Shown: one piece after another, positions 47,339 to 59,294 of the stretch
Layout: every line of letters begins with the position of its first letter
Numbering within the stretch: the first letter of the stretch is position 1
Notes under the pieces: generated by a model
Seen by the model: the letters and a program-made list of their open reading frames with translations, nothing else
Databases searched by the model: none
Told to the model about the DNA's origin: nothing
Position numbers and translations under genes: made by a program
From: Omphiscola glabra
Lineage: Eukaryota; Mollusca; Gastropoda; Lymnaeidae
Direction: 5' to 3'
DNA length: 64,000 nucleotides
NCBI GenBank assembly: GCA_964017045.1
Contig: OZ024798.1
Coordinates: forward strand, 25,323,347-25,387,346

Positions 47339-48081
47339 CTTGAATGAGTATGACAAAATTTGTGTGTTGGGGGTAGGGAGGGTAAACTTCATTCTTTGAC
47401 AGCTATGGGATTGCTTAGTAGGAGATCAACAAATAAAAAGACAGAGACCATTGCTCAGATGTACTTGTACAAGACCCCAAAGTTGATTTAAAGATTCTAC
47501 CATCCTGTTAGTTATCCGAGATCCTGCAGTGGTAGCGACTCGGTGGTTCTCCGTTCTTTCTGCACCATAACGTGCTTCTTCTTAGTCATTAATGGACTTA
47601 CTTTTAAGCCCCGGGTGTTAGGAAAGCTCGCCTGATTAGAATTAATGTCAGCCGCCAATAGCAAGTGAGGGCCGGGACTTGAAAATAATCATGGCATAGA
47701 ATAAAGTCCGGCCTATGAAGATATCCCCAGTCTGCACAGCGATCTTAATTTTTTTTTTCTTACCCACGTCGTTCTTATCTCCATTGATTACCCTAAAATG
47801 AAGAATACTTTTTATCGCCACTCCCACAAAATCAACGTCGTTCTGATCTCCATTGATTACCCTAAAACTTTTCTTTCTTTTTTTTTAAATGTTGGGAAAC
47901 CCAACCTACACTCGTCTCATGAATATTGGAATGTTTCCCAAGTTGTGCTTTCAACTCAGGTCATTCCCAAATTTGTTGTTGAAAGAGACAATGCCACATT
48001 GCAGGAGAATAAAGAGAAAGAACAACAAGAAACACACACACTCACGCTGGAATAGGAAGTTGAATAAGTTTGCTGAAACAG
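47339..48081. other. Intron 1, unique segment
   Basis: Contains a duplicated gttctkatctccattgatta block at about 47770 and 47840. No gene recognised. Confidence 0.45.
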
Positions 48082-48094
48082 GTTATAACGGTTA

Positions 48095-48404
48095 CCGGAA
48101 ATTAGTTTGAAAGAAATTTCGTCGAAGGGAAAACTGATCGACGAAAGTTTGATCTAACGGAAGTTTGGTCGAACGGAAGTTTGGTCGAGCGGAATTTTCG
48201 TCGAATTTTTTATCAGTTCACGCGATCAGATTTTCGTCAAAGTTCTCCTTTGAACGCACTATGCCATATAATAAAACCAAATAATGTGTTCAAAAAGAAA
48301 TTTGACGCAAAATTTGATCGTGTGGAGTGTAACAAAAAATTCGATCGAAATTCCGTTCGATCAATTTTTCCGTCGGACGAAATTTCTTTCAAACAAATTT
48401 TCGG
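48095..48404. mobile_element. Fold-back MITE family, copy 3 (most complete)
   Basis: The left end ccggaaattagtttgaaaga pairs with right-end reverse complement ccgaaaatttgtttgaaaga, and the inverted repeat continues through aatttcgtc. A direct repeat gttata(a/g)cggttacc lies on each side (48082 and 48411). The interior has repeated cgaacggaagtttggt and the shared gaacgcactat. Confidence 0.7.
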
Positions 48405-48744
48405 ATACGAGTTATAGCGGTTACCAGAAATAAATAGGACAAGTGTTAGAAACTAACTGGTTCGAAGCAGTGTTTCTCGAACGGAAGTTAGTTCGATATG
48501 AAACTTGTTCAACGAAGACTTTTTTTTCCGTTAGGCTTGGGAAGAAAGGGTGAAAAGGTTTTGCAGGTGTGAATGAGAAAACGGGGCAATGTAATCTTTT
48601 GGTTGTTGGTTGTTTTCTTTTTTTGTTTTTCTTCTTCAGATTATTTTTATTAAAAAAACTTCCATTCGAAAAAAATTCCTTCTTACACGTTGGTTTCTAA
48701 AAATAATGTTTTCTTACTTCTTTCCGGATGCGGTTATAACAGCC

Positions 48745-48935
48745 GGAATGAAGCCTTGGTTGAAATGAGCTGTATGAATGTAAGAATGAAGCCTTGGTTG
48801 AAATGAGCATTATGAATGTAAGAATGAAGGCTTGGTTGAAATGAGCTGTATGAATGTAAGAATGAAGGCTTGGTTGAAATGAGCTGTATGAATGTAAGAT
48901 GAAGCCTTGGTTGAAATGAGCTGTATGAATGTACG
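48745..48935. repeat. 38-bp array (aatgaagccttggttgaaat)
   Basis: Five copies continuing gagctgtatgaatgtaag. The unit is unrelated in sequence to the 38-bp array at 36.7 kb. Confidence 0.93.
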
Positions 48936-50752
48936 CTTTATTTCGTTTATGTGTAAGCAGTTTGAGGGGAGGGACGTGTGTTGATCATAATTAATCATAC
49001 CCCCCCCCCCCGCGCCCCCGAGTCCTTATGTTTGTTGTTTTGTCTTGTTTTACGTTTGTGCACAGATGATAAGATTCGTGGTTGAAATCAATAGGAACAA
49101 AGGGAGATCATTTCCAAATATACACACACACACACAAATAGTTGCATGGTATAATTGAAGAGGCTCCAATGTAAACGAATTAAAAACATCTGGTCAGAGG
49201 CCGTCCTTCCTGTGCTGATGAAATGTTTATTTTTTTAAAATTTATTTTAGTTCAACAACAAAACAAAAAAAAACACTTGTTTGTTTTTTTTTCATTAAAA
49301 TCTTGAAAACATGATGAAAGGTGTGTGGAGAAGTTCCACGTTGGAGTCGCTAACTTTCTGGGGCTTACGCCGTCGCTATCGAATACGAAGATGTGCTTTA
49401 ATTTGATCTCCTTAGTCGAATACGAATACGTTAAGGCAAGGTTGGGCACCTCAAACGGCTTATAGGACCACTTGGATAGCGAATTCTTTTCTGGTTTTAA
49501 TTTTTAAAACCACTCATAAATAAATAAGAAATCTTTTGTAATTTAAGTTAATATTGTAAAGTATTAAAAATTTAGCAATTAAAGAAATTCAATTTTCTCT
49601 TTTTTTTACGTTGAATATTTACAAATTACATCCAGGTGTTGAATGCTTATCAAAGTGACAAAGTACACCATATACATAGAATAGTCTCAACAATAAATTA
49701 ACTGATAATAAATCTCAAAGGAAATCAATATAGACTATTAATATTATAGAATTGGGGGAGGGGACGGTAGGCTCGGAAACTTTATCATTAGGCTATTAGA
49801 CATTAGTAACCATACGAAAAACAGTACAAGCCAAAGATTGAACGATAGTGTTCAATCAAGAATCTATAGTAAAATTGGATTACTTTAATAGCTTCTACAA
49901 CTACAATGTGTTCAATCTATGATGCGATGCGTCTGTTAAAAATCCAGCCGAATTTTCATCAATTGGAAAAACTATTTGTGTATTGTAACACACATGTAAT
50001 TGAGATATTAAAAGTATACATTATAGGATTTATAAATGGAAAGTTCATTTAAACCATATTTTGTTTAAAAAAATTATTATAATGCAAATTTACAAGAAAG
50101 AAAAAACGTATTGTTTTCATAATAATATCAATCCATTTTAACTTACAATTATTATTATTAAATTCAGCTAAATTGCTTTGCAAATCCCATTACTAATCAA
50201 CAGACTTACCATAAGAGAAAATATTTTTTGATGAAGAAACCTTTGCCTTTGTAAAAGGAATTCTGTTTTGATTAGCCTTGTGAGCTTTGTTTCCAAGTGA
50301 CTTCTATTACACATGTATGATGTATTGTAGATGATATTCTTACCAGGGAATTGGGAGGTAATATTTAGTAGCCTAACTCCAGTGGGTATGGTATTGAATT
50401 GATGTTTTGGATTATAAATTAATTTAATATAACTCGGTAAATAATTTTTTTTTTTAATTGTTTATTTTATGTGATAAACTTTTTTTTTTAAATGTCTTTT
50501 AAAATAAATTTCTGTCAATTACTGTACCATGTGTTTCATGGGCATTAATTTGAGCTATTATTGCATTAATTACATAGAAAAACACTTTCTATGATCTTGG
50601 GAAATCTTGGGAAATCTTTTGACCAAATTTTGGGACATTTTAAAAAAGTGAGTGGCAGCCCTGGCGGCCGTTCGTGGGTTGGCGCCCTCTGCTTTAAGGG
50701 GACTTAATAAGGGCGACACATTTTTTTTGTAATAGGTCATCTTTGTTTAAGT
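48936..50752. other. Intron 1, AT-rich array-free segment
   Basis: The 49450-50640 stretch is markedly AT-rich and free of tandem arrays, unlike its surroundings. It could be a decayed transposon body, but no termini are identified. Confidence 0.4.
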
Positions 50753-50822
50753 CTATATATATATGTGTGTGTGTGTGTGTGCGTATGTGTCTATGTGTGT
50801 GTGAGTGTGTGTGTATGTGACT
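50753..50822. repeat. (TA)n / (TG)n microsatellite
   Basis: Short tatata followed by interrupted gtgtgtgtgtgtgtgtg. Confidence 0.92.
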
Positions 50823-51094
50823 TTCTGTATGTCAGTAACGCTCGCCTGAATGCACCAAACAGTGTAAGCGGGAAAAGCAGCTTTTGTTGCGTCACGTGGA
50901 CAAGTGCGACCAACCAAAGATCTGGTAAAGCAAACAATCAAGAAAATTTGATCGTGCATTTTTTTTTATTTAGTAAGTCGCCATATTTCTGCTGGTGCAC
51001 TAAGATATCGAGTGGCAATGTACTTGGCGGTCTCGTTATATCTGTGTTCCTGCTGGCCGTCAGATGTGATGGCGATGTTGGAGCCATACATTTT

Positions 51095-51290
51095 TGAAGA
51101 TGTACTTGTAGAGGTATTTTTGATGCACTTTTAGATGTATTTGAAGATGTACTTGTAGATGTATTTGTTGATGTACTTGTAGATGTATTTGAAGATGTAC
51201 TTGAAGATGTATTTGAAGAAGCACTTGTAGATGTGTTGGAAGATGCACTTGTAGAAGTATTTTAAAATGCACTTGTAGATGTATTTGAAT
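51095..51290. repeat. 12/24-bp array (gatgtacttgtagatgtatt)
   Basis: About 16 imperfect 12-bp steps alternating cttgtagatgta and tttgaagatgta. Bases 51291-52085 are unique. Confidence 0.88.
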
Positions 51291-52085
51291 TTGATTGCGT
51301 TTCACAGTCGTACTAACCTCTCCTCTAACAGTTGCTTGGACAGTACTAATACGGTGATCCACAGATTAACCATCGACATGTCGTGTCACTGAACTGCTAT
51401 GGCAACTGGTTGTTTTTGCATTCTCTTTCTTACATACAAGGCGCGTTGTTGTCGCACGGTCCGTCGTATCTCAAAACCCGGATGCAGAAATAAAGCAGCT
51501 TAATCTGTATAGACGAGACAGAACGTTCTGAGCACCTAATGACTACTGAGCCAGATTTTGATCAAAAGTTAAAGTTGGTGTTGGCTTCTAGCGCAATGTT
51601 TGATCGATTGCGGGTAGATCGTTTTGGTGCACTATTGTGCACAACTTCTCGAATATTCGGTGCATTGCTGAATAAATACATAAATGTTTATTTTATTTTA
51701 TGTTACAACTAGAACAAAATTTTCGTGCCAAGATCTGATTGCTGTTGAGAGACGGGAGGGGGATGGACGGGTATTTTAGATCCATGAATCTCATTGGTTG
51801 GTGCAAAAGCTCTGATCGATATAAGATGGCGCCACGCTAGAATATGCCTCGTCAGCCATTGTCTCGTGTGGCTGAGCAAGCTAAGCGTTAGTGACCCTAT
51901 CCCTCCCCTCGGCCCGGGACCCCCCATACACCACCCCCACACACTAGTCATATCGTCCCATACCCCTACAGGTCCATTTCCCTGAAGCAGACAGTGACCT
52001 AAAAGTCAAACGGGTGCTGTGTAACATTGGTGTAGGGGTTCGGTATCAGGGGTGCAGGGCTAGAGTATCAGTGCTACAGCGGTAT

Positions 52086-52228
52086 CAGGGGCGTAGCTAA
52101 GGTGTTTGGCGCCCGGGGACAAGATTAACCATTATTTCATTAAAAGTACCATTTTAGCCCATTTTGGCGCCCCCACTAGTCTTACGACCAGGGACAACTG
52201 CCCATCTGTCCCCTTGCCTGCGCCTCTG
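52086..52228. mobile_element. CAGTGGCGTA-type hAT MITE, copy 3 (inverted interior)
   Basis: The termini are caggggcgtagcta and gcctgcgcctctg. The interior ggcgcccggggacaagatt is the reverse of the 34.6-kb copy. The flanks agcggtat and agtgataa match at 5/8. Confidence 0.75.
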
Positions 52229-52549
52229 AGTGATAACCATCACAAATCAATTCTTTTGTCAATTGTGTAAAAATATATTTCTCATCTTTGCCCTCTGTCT
52301 AACTAAAAATGGCTGATTATTTTTTTCTTATGCTTAAATGTTTTTTATTCATTTATTTATTATTTATTTTTTATATCATTGCTTGCTTGTTGTTTTTTTT
52401 TTTTGGTGTTATTTTACAGTAGTGCTAACTGTTGTACACCGTTGTGGCTAAAATTAACGAGTTTGACTCTTTACAAATAGATCTCGTCTAGGTGTCGTTT
52501 TTTTAAACTCACAAATCTCAATACTGAACGCTGATGGGACCATTCGCCT

Positions 52550-52736
52550 CAGTGGCGTAGTGAGGAGGGGGCAAGGGGGCATCATGCCCCGGGCGCTACT
52601 CTCAAAGGGGCGCCAAATGGTATATTTTACTATAATATTGTATGGTTTTCGAATAGGGGGGGTGGCGCTAAAAAGGTATTGGGGGCGCTAAAAAGGTATT
52701 GTGCCCCGGGCGCGAGTTAAGCTCGCTACGCCACTG
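52550..52736. mobile_element. CAGTGGCGTA-type hAT MITE, copy 4
   Basis: The termini are cagtggcgtag and ctacgccactg, with perfect 8-bp duplications attcgcct (52542-52549 and 52737-52744). It has an internal tandem ggcgctaaaaaggtattg. The 47-bp array begins inside the right duplication. Confidence 0.93.
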
Positions 52737-52738
52737 AT

Positions 52739-52935
52739 TCGCCTAGCCACACAACATTCGAACACACGGACATAACTTCACAACTGCGCCTAGCCACACA
52801 ACATTCGAACACACGGACATAACTTCACAACTGCGCCTAGCCACACAACATTCGAACACACGGACATAACTTCACAACTGCGCCTAGCCACACAACATTC
52901 GAACACACGGACATAACTTCACAACTGCGCCTAGC
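52739..52935. repeat. 47-bp array abutting MITE copy 4
   Basis: Four near-identical units with core cgcctagccacacaacattc and acacggacataacttcaca. The array starts within the MITE target duplication attcgcct. Confidence 0.96.
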
Positions 52936-53029
52936 CTTCATCGCAAGGAACATCTGACATTGCTGAAAGAATTGGGCACGGTGCTGTGAATGACAGCGGT
53001 GCTTGTTCTATAGCTGAGAGGAGCTATTG

Positions 53030-53345
53030 TGTGGTGCTCTTGTTGCGTGGTGCCCTTGTTATGTGGTGCCCTTGTTGTGTGGTGCTCTTATTGTGTGGTG
53101 CCCTTGTTGTGTGGTGCTCTTATTGTGTGGTGCTCTTATTGTGTGGTGCCCTTGTTGTGTGGTGCCCTTGTTATGTAGTGCTCTTGCTGTGTGGTGCTCT
53201 TGCTATGTGGTGCTCTTGCTGTGTGGGGCCATTGTTGTGTGGTACCCTTGCTGTGTGGTGCTCTTGTTGTGTGGTGCTCTTGTTGTGTGATGGTATCGCT
53301 GTATGGCGTTCTTGTTGCGTGTTGCTCTTGCTCTAAAGGTGCTCT
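53030..53345. repeat. 16-bp minisatellite (cttgttgtgtggtgcc)
   Basis: About 19 units with ttattg, ttgctg and ctc/ccc variants. Confidence 0.92.
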
Positions 53346-53404
53346 TTGATGTGTGTGGCTGTTGTTAGGTGGTGCTCTTGTTGTGGGGTGCTTTTGTTGG
53401 TTGA

Positions 53405-53662
53405 ATCTGTATTTGTGTGATACTGTTGTATTTGTGTGATACTGTTGTATTTGTGTGATACTGTTGTATTTGTGTGATACTGTTGTATTTGTGTGATACT
53501 GTTGTATTTGTGTGATACTGTTGTATTTGTGTGATACTGTTGTATTTGTGTGATACTGTTGTATTTGTGTGATACTGTTGTATTTGTGTGATACTGTTGT
53601 AGTTGTGTGATGCTGTTGTATTTGTGTGATACTGTTGTATTTGTGTGATACTGTTGTAGTTG
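53405..53662. repeat. 19-bp minisatellite (gtatttgtgtgatactgtt)
   Basis: About 13 nearly identical units, immediately after the 16-bp array. Bases 53663-54229 are unique. Confidence 0.96.
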
Positions 53663-54229
53663 GGTCGCATTTTCTTGTGTGGTTTCGCAATCCCACGTGG
53701 TTTGATTACGTGTTTTCAACTTGAAATGACTGTTTTCAGATCTTTTTTTACTGTATTATATCATTTTTTGCTCTGTCTGTGCTAACGCTCAACAACAGCA
53801 AAAGTATCACAACCCGCCTTATGTCATTAGATCACTCTTGTCCTCTCATCGTCAAAGCACGGAGTAGCTCATTTTATTATAGCCGTCCCGTGTGATTAGA
53901 TCTCTTGTGTGTTCAGATTCCAATTTATTTACAGCATCCCTGTGCTTGTCTCATCACCGGCTCTCGCGTAATCGATTACCCGTTTTAAATATCAGACTCT
54001 GCAAGTTTGAATAAGTTGGGTAATTAGTTGACGAAACCGGATCCTTTCTTGAATCGATTATGCGCAGTACATTTAGAAATACACCCTTAAAAAAAAATAC
54101 GTCAACGTTAAATGTCGAAACCGTTATAAAATAATAACAAAACAGAAAGAATTCATACTAGAATATTTACTATATGATTTCAGAGTCACTTCCATTCCCA
54201 TGAACATTTCTTTTTTGAAAACATTTTGG

Positions 54230-54540
54230 CGAATAGTCAGATTACAGGGAATATTTTGGCGAATAGTTAGAATACAATGGACATTTTGGCGAATAGTCAG
54301 AATACAATGAACGCTTTGGCGAATAGTCAGAATACAATGAACGTTTTGGCGAAAAGTCAGAATACAATGAACGTTTTGGCGAATAGTCAGATCATAGGGA
54401 ACATTTTGGCAAATAGTCAGAATACAATGAACATTTTGGCGAATGGCCAGATGACAGTGAAAACTTTGGAGAATAGTCGGATTACAATGAACATTTTGAC
54501 TGAAAGTAGATTTCTAAAGAATATTTTGGCTACACGTTCT
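54230..54540. repeat. 30-bp minisatellite (aacattttggcgaatagtca)
   Basis: About ten units with gaatacaatg joins. The period of ten codons gives a 91-codon frame of MNILANSQNT repeats. Confidence 0.93.
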
Positions 54541-54544
54541 CTTT

Positions 54545-55090
54545 CAAATTAGCTCATTCTGCCCGAGTCCTTCTTTCAAATCAACTTATTCTGCCCGAGT
54601 CCTTCTTTCAAATCAACTCATTCTGCCCAAGTCCTTCCTTCAAATCAACTCATTCTGCCCAAGTCCTACTTTCAAATCAACTCATTCTGCCCCAGCCCTT
54701 CTTTCAAATCAACGTATTCTGCCCCAGTCCTTCTTTCAAATCTACTCATTCTGCCCGAGTCCTTCCTTCAAATCAACTCATTCTGCCCCAGTCCTTCTTT
54801 CAAATCAACTTATTCTGCCCAAGTCCTTCTTTCAAATCAACTCATTCTGCCCAAGTCCTTCCTTCAAATCAACTTATTCTGCCCGAGTCACTCTTTCAAA
54901 TCAACTTATTCTGCCCCAGTCCTTCTTTCAAATCAACTCATTCTGCCCGAGTCCTTCTTTCAAATCAACTTATTCTTCCCAAGTCCTTCTTTCAAATCAA
55001 ATTATTCTGCCTAAATCCTTCTTTCAAATCAACTTATTCTGCCCAAGTCCTTCTTTCAAATCAACTTATTGTGCCCAAGTCCTTCTTTCA
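54545..55090. repeat. 32-bp minisatellite (ctttcaaatcaactcattct)
   Basis: About 17 units ending gcccgagtcc, gcccaagtcc or gccccagtcc. It follows the 30-bp array directly. Confidence 0.95.
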
Positions 55091-55239
55091 AATACCAAAA
55101 TAATCAAATCATACAAAAAGAGAACTGCTTTGACGCCTTTGTCCATTTCTCTTCCATACAAAGCCATCGAACCAAAATGATACAAGACAAGAACACAATC
55201 TTCAATACGATTGAATTACATGAGCCCCATTTGTTACTG

Positions 55240-55350
55240 ACCCACACAACTTGTTTGACCCACACAACTCATTTGAACCACACAACTCGTTTGACCCACA
55301 CAACTCGTTTGACCCACACCCCTCGTTGACCCACACCCCACGTTTGGACC
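55240..55350. repeat. 18-bp array (cgtttgacccacacaact)
   Basis: Six imperfect units. Bases 55351-56435 are unique, C-rich at first and AT-rich later, with no gene seen. Confidence 0.9.
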
Positions 55351-56436
55351 ACAACGCTCCTGTTCCCTCCCGTCCCATACCCCTACCCACACATTGGTGA
55401 ATCTGACTCATACAGTTTAAGCTAATAATTCCATCACATGAATTAATATACTCCCCTTCCGTGCCCCCAACCCCCTATAAACACACACATACACAATTAC
55501 AAACCCACAACTGCCTCCCATAATCTCCAATTTCCTCCCTCATCTTCCCACCCTCCAATATTATCTAAAGATATAGCATTTCCATTCGTCTTCATTCGGG
55601 ACTCCATTTTTTTCCCCTCCCCTTATCTTTACGATGTATCCTATACACAGGGCACGGAACACAGAGCACACATTAGTGGAGTGTACGCCTCTGACCCATC
55701 GGCTAAACAACCGGCTCCGTGAACGTGTGGGTAACAGAGGGGCCGAAACCCTGGCTCACATTCAGACTTGAGTGATAATAAATGCCCATTATGGCGAGAC
55801 GATGGGGTAGGGGGGAGAGAGAGTGAAGTAAGGTGCCTCACCCCATCGATTCATGTTCGTGGTCTTGGCTGCACTTGGCTCAACATATTTGTGGCCTGTT
55901 TTTGTGTTGGGTCTCACCTCTTTAAATCGCGTCTAGTTGAAATCTTTGTATTTCAAAAAAATGAGTGGGGGAAAAAAGGATATATATCTCCGATTGGTTT
56001 CTTAATGGAGACATAATCTGAGGATCTTTTGCTTTTGGGTGAAGGAATGATGTATGACAAAATTATTATAAAGTAAAAATGTGGGCAAAATTCGAAGACA
56101 AATTTCTCTGTTAGGTAACAAACTATAGGAAATGACTTGAGCGTAAATATTTCAGGTCGTTCTGCGGTGATTTTTTTTTTACATGTCCATCAAATGTGCA
56201 ATGGAAAGTATGTCTCCTCAAACTTCAAATCCATTAATATTTAAGATCGTCCCATTTATTGGCAAAATTTGGAAATCAGTTTAATTTTTTTCACCAATTT
56301 CTGACAAGATAATGTTTATAATCCTTGTAAAAAAACTGTTGCTGTATTATTTCATACACATCAAAACGTTCAGTCAAAGAATTATTGGGAGAATCAACTT
56401 TGACATTGAACTGTTGAACACACTAATTATCTTCCA

Positions 56437-56662
56437 TTGAGGGTGGAGCAAACTGAGGGTGGAGCAAACTGAGGGTGGAGCAAACTGAGGGTGGAGCAAA
56501 CTGAGGGTGGAGCAAACTGAGGGTGGAGCAAACTGAGGGTGGAGCTAACTGAGGTTGGAGCAAACTGAGGGTGGGGCAAACTGAGGGTGAGCAAACTGAG
56601 GGTGGAGCAAACTGAGGGTGGAGCAAACTGCGTGTGGAGTAAAATGAGGGTGGAGCAAAATT
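56437..56662. repeat. 16-bp minisatellite (gagggtggagcaaact)
   Basis: About 14 units with minor variants. Confidence 0.94.
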
Positions 56663-56911
56663 TATTCCCAGATTACTTAAAATGGGTTTGGAAAAGGGTT
56701 CGGTAAGGGCGAGTTTCTGCGCCCAAGTGGGCAGGAAAAGTTTGAGAACCGTTGGGATGGACCAATTAGTGCAACGTTCCAATGACCACTACCCAACAGT
56801 TATCAGGCCAATTAGACGTTATGCTATATGCCTATAGATAAATGAGATCTCGATGGCTCTCCTTCCAAACTAAAACATCGGTAATAATGATTGTGTTTCT
56901 TTTGGTCTATG

Positions 56912-57087
56912 CAGTGGCGTAGGAAAGGGGGGTGCAGAGGGGAGCAAATCCGCCTACGGACGGAAAATTATTTCCTTATATTAAGGTACGACATTTTCGG
57001 CCAACTGTAGAGTTTTTCGTAGCAGGTGGTGGCCAACAAAATTTTCCCCGCCACCGGATGGCGCCGACCCTAGCTTATACGCCACTG
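56912..57087. mobile_element. CAGTGGCGTA-type hAT MITE, copy 5
   Basis: The termini are cagtggcgtagg and tatacgccactg. The interior block acattttcggccaa(c/t)t is shared with copy 6. The target duplication is imperfect (ggtctatg / ggtctgag if the right end is set one base in). Confidence 0.78.
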
Positions 57088-57313
57088 GTCTGAGGTTACT
57101 TCAAGGGATTGAGTTGACGTCAGGGACGATATTTTTTTTTTACACAAATTGTTACAACACATAACGAACACATCATAACACATAGTGTGCAGATTCTTTG
57201 ATTTCAGCAGCTTGCTATTATCTTAGGTCAATGCAAGGGACACGCCCCTTTGTGTGCGTAGACGTCATCTCTGAGGCCAGGGAAGATAGGGGGAAATGTG
57301 GGGCGGGGAGAGG

Positions 57314-57375
57314 CAGGGCCGGCGCCAGGAGGATGCGGGGCCTTGGGCAAATTGAATTTTGCGGGGCCGTTGACG
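57314..57375. mobile_element. CAGGGCCGGC-type hAT fragment
   Basis: It starts cagggccggcgccaggagga and continues with ggggccttgggcaaatt and gcggggcc. No matching right end is present. The 35-bp array at 57415 begins shortly after it and also carries ggggccttg. Confidence 0.5.
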
Positions 57376-57411
57376 TTATATATTCCGCCGATAGGATATT
57401 AAGACACGTCA

Positions 57412-57692
57412 TAGTCGTACTGGGACCTTGCTGGTCATAATGGGACGTGTCGCACTGGGGCCTTGCTGGTCATAATGGGACGTGTCGTACTGGGGCCTTG
57501 CCGGTCATAATGGGACGTGTCGTACTGGGGCCTTGCTGGTCATAATGGGACGTGTCGTACTGGGGCCTTGCTGGTCATAATGGGACGTGTCGTACTGGGG
57601 CCTTGCTGGTCATAATGGGACGTGTCGTACTGGGGCCTTGCTGGTCATAATGGGACGTGTCGTACTGGGGCCTTGCTGGTCATAATCAGACG
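57412..57692. repeat. 35-bp minisatellite (ctggggccttgctggtcata)
   Basis: Eight units ending atgggacgtgtcgta, very homogeneous. It begins about 40 bp after the CAGGGCCGGC-type fragment. Confidence 0.96.
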
Positions 57693-57836
57693 CGTCATAA
57701 TGGATATTTGTTCACTCGCTTAGTTTCCGAAATTTCTATTTTTTTCCTATAACAGATCTAATATTGTCCTGGCCGAAATTGCTCATTACGGCTCCATTGT
57801 TACCAATATCAAGGTCGTCAAAAACAAATAACGAAA

Positions 57837-58350
57837 ACACGCAGCTGAATGAGCCATTGTTATCAGGACACAAGCAAAACACGAAGCTGAATGAGCCATT
57901 GTTATCAGGACACAAGCAAAACACGAAGCTGAATGAGCCACTGTTATCAGGACACAAGCAAAACACGAAGCTGAATGAGCCATTGTTATCAGGACACAAG
58001 CAAAACACGAAGCTGAATGAGTCATTGTTATCAGGACACAAGCAAAACACGAAGCTGAATGAGCCACTGTTATCAGGACACAAGCAAAACACGAAGCTGA
58101 ATGAGCCACTGTTATCAGGACACAAGCAAAACACGAAGCTGAATGAGCCATTGTTATCAGGACACAAGCAAAACACGAAGCTGAATGAGCCATTGTTATC
58201 AGGACACAAGCAAAACACGAAGCTGAATGAGCCATTGTTATCAGGACACAAGCAAAACACGAAGCTGAATGAGCCATTGTTATCAGGACACAAGCAAAAC
58301 ACGAAGCTGAATGAGCCATTGTTATCAGGACACAAGCAAAACACAAGCAA
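57837..58350. repeat. 42-bp minisatellite (aagctgaatgagccattgtt)
   Basis: Twelve units continuing atcaggacacaagcaaaaca. The unit length is 14 codons and lacks stops in several frames, so + (222 codons) and two - frames (212 and 191 codons) run through it. Unit changes are ctgtta/ttgtta and a few others. Confidence 0.97.
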
Positions 58351-59155
58351 AAATAAGACAAACAAAATACTCACGATAATGTTTAGGGAAAATTCACCTT
58401 CCTTGCTTTCTTGGTGGAAAACTCTTCGATGACTTTTATACAGTATAAAAACTCCCTGATAATCCCCTTTCGTCTTCTTAACATGCGTTCAGATATCTTC
58501 CCGAGATTCATCTCGAAGGGATAGTATGGGAGCCATACAAATAATCGGCAGATTCGGCACTGAGCACGAAACTCTTGACCGGCCATGGGAGTCAGACTGA
58601 CCTTCAGACCATTTGACTATCTAATAACTCCGAATATTGTGTTGACTGGATTAGGAACTATTAGTAGGCTTAGGTATATTATAAATATACTAAGACAACG
58701 CCCTGGTCAAAGTTCATTTTGGAAGAGGTCAAGGCTCATTTTGCGTTAGGAAAAAAATAATAAAGGGGGGGAATCTGAACCTCTTATTGAAGTATTGCGG
58801 ATTTTCTCCCATCATTTAAATAAATTATTATGGCATTTAGCTGGTAAGCTCTTTGTTTGAATTCAAATAAATCTTTAGAAAAAAACTGATCGGTAAATAA
58901 ATATATTTATAAAAAGTACAACTAAAATAAACTGTGGTTAGCAGTTGATATTTAGATTTAATTGTTGATATTTCGATTCAACTGTTGATATTTAGATTTA
59001 AACGGCCGATTGTCTAAAATCTCCATACAATCTAGGTGTGGGAGATCGTTCTTGCTCAAAAGGATTTACCTCGGTTAAGGTATACTTCCAGAAATAGAGC
59101 TCTGGGGATAATGGGCTTTAACAAATAATCAAGAATACAACAGGCGTATTCCACT
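58351..59155. other. Intron 1, unique segment
   Basis: A short gttgatatttagattyaa repeat (three copies) lies at about 58940-58998. Nothing else recognised. Confidence 0.45.
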
Positions 59156-59294
59156 CAGTGGCGTAGGAAGGGGGATGCGGAGGGGGCGGTCCGACACGGG
59201 CGGTAAAATTTCCCTAATGTCGAGGGGCGGCATTTTCGGCCAATTATAGAGATTTTTCGTGAAAAGGGCGGCAAGAACTCAAGCTGCGCCACTG
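59156..59294. mobile_element. CAGTGGCGTA-type hAT MITE, copy 6
   Basis: The termini are cagtggcgtagg and gctgcgccactg. It shares cattttcggccaat and gatttttcgt with copy 5. The flanks are degenerate. Its right end is the first unit of the 28-bp array that follows. Confidence 0.8.
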
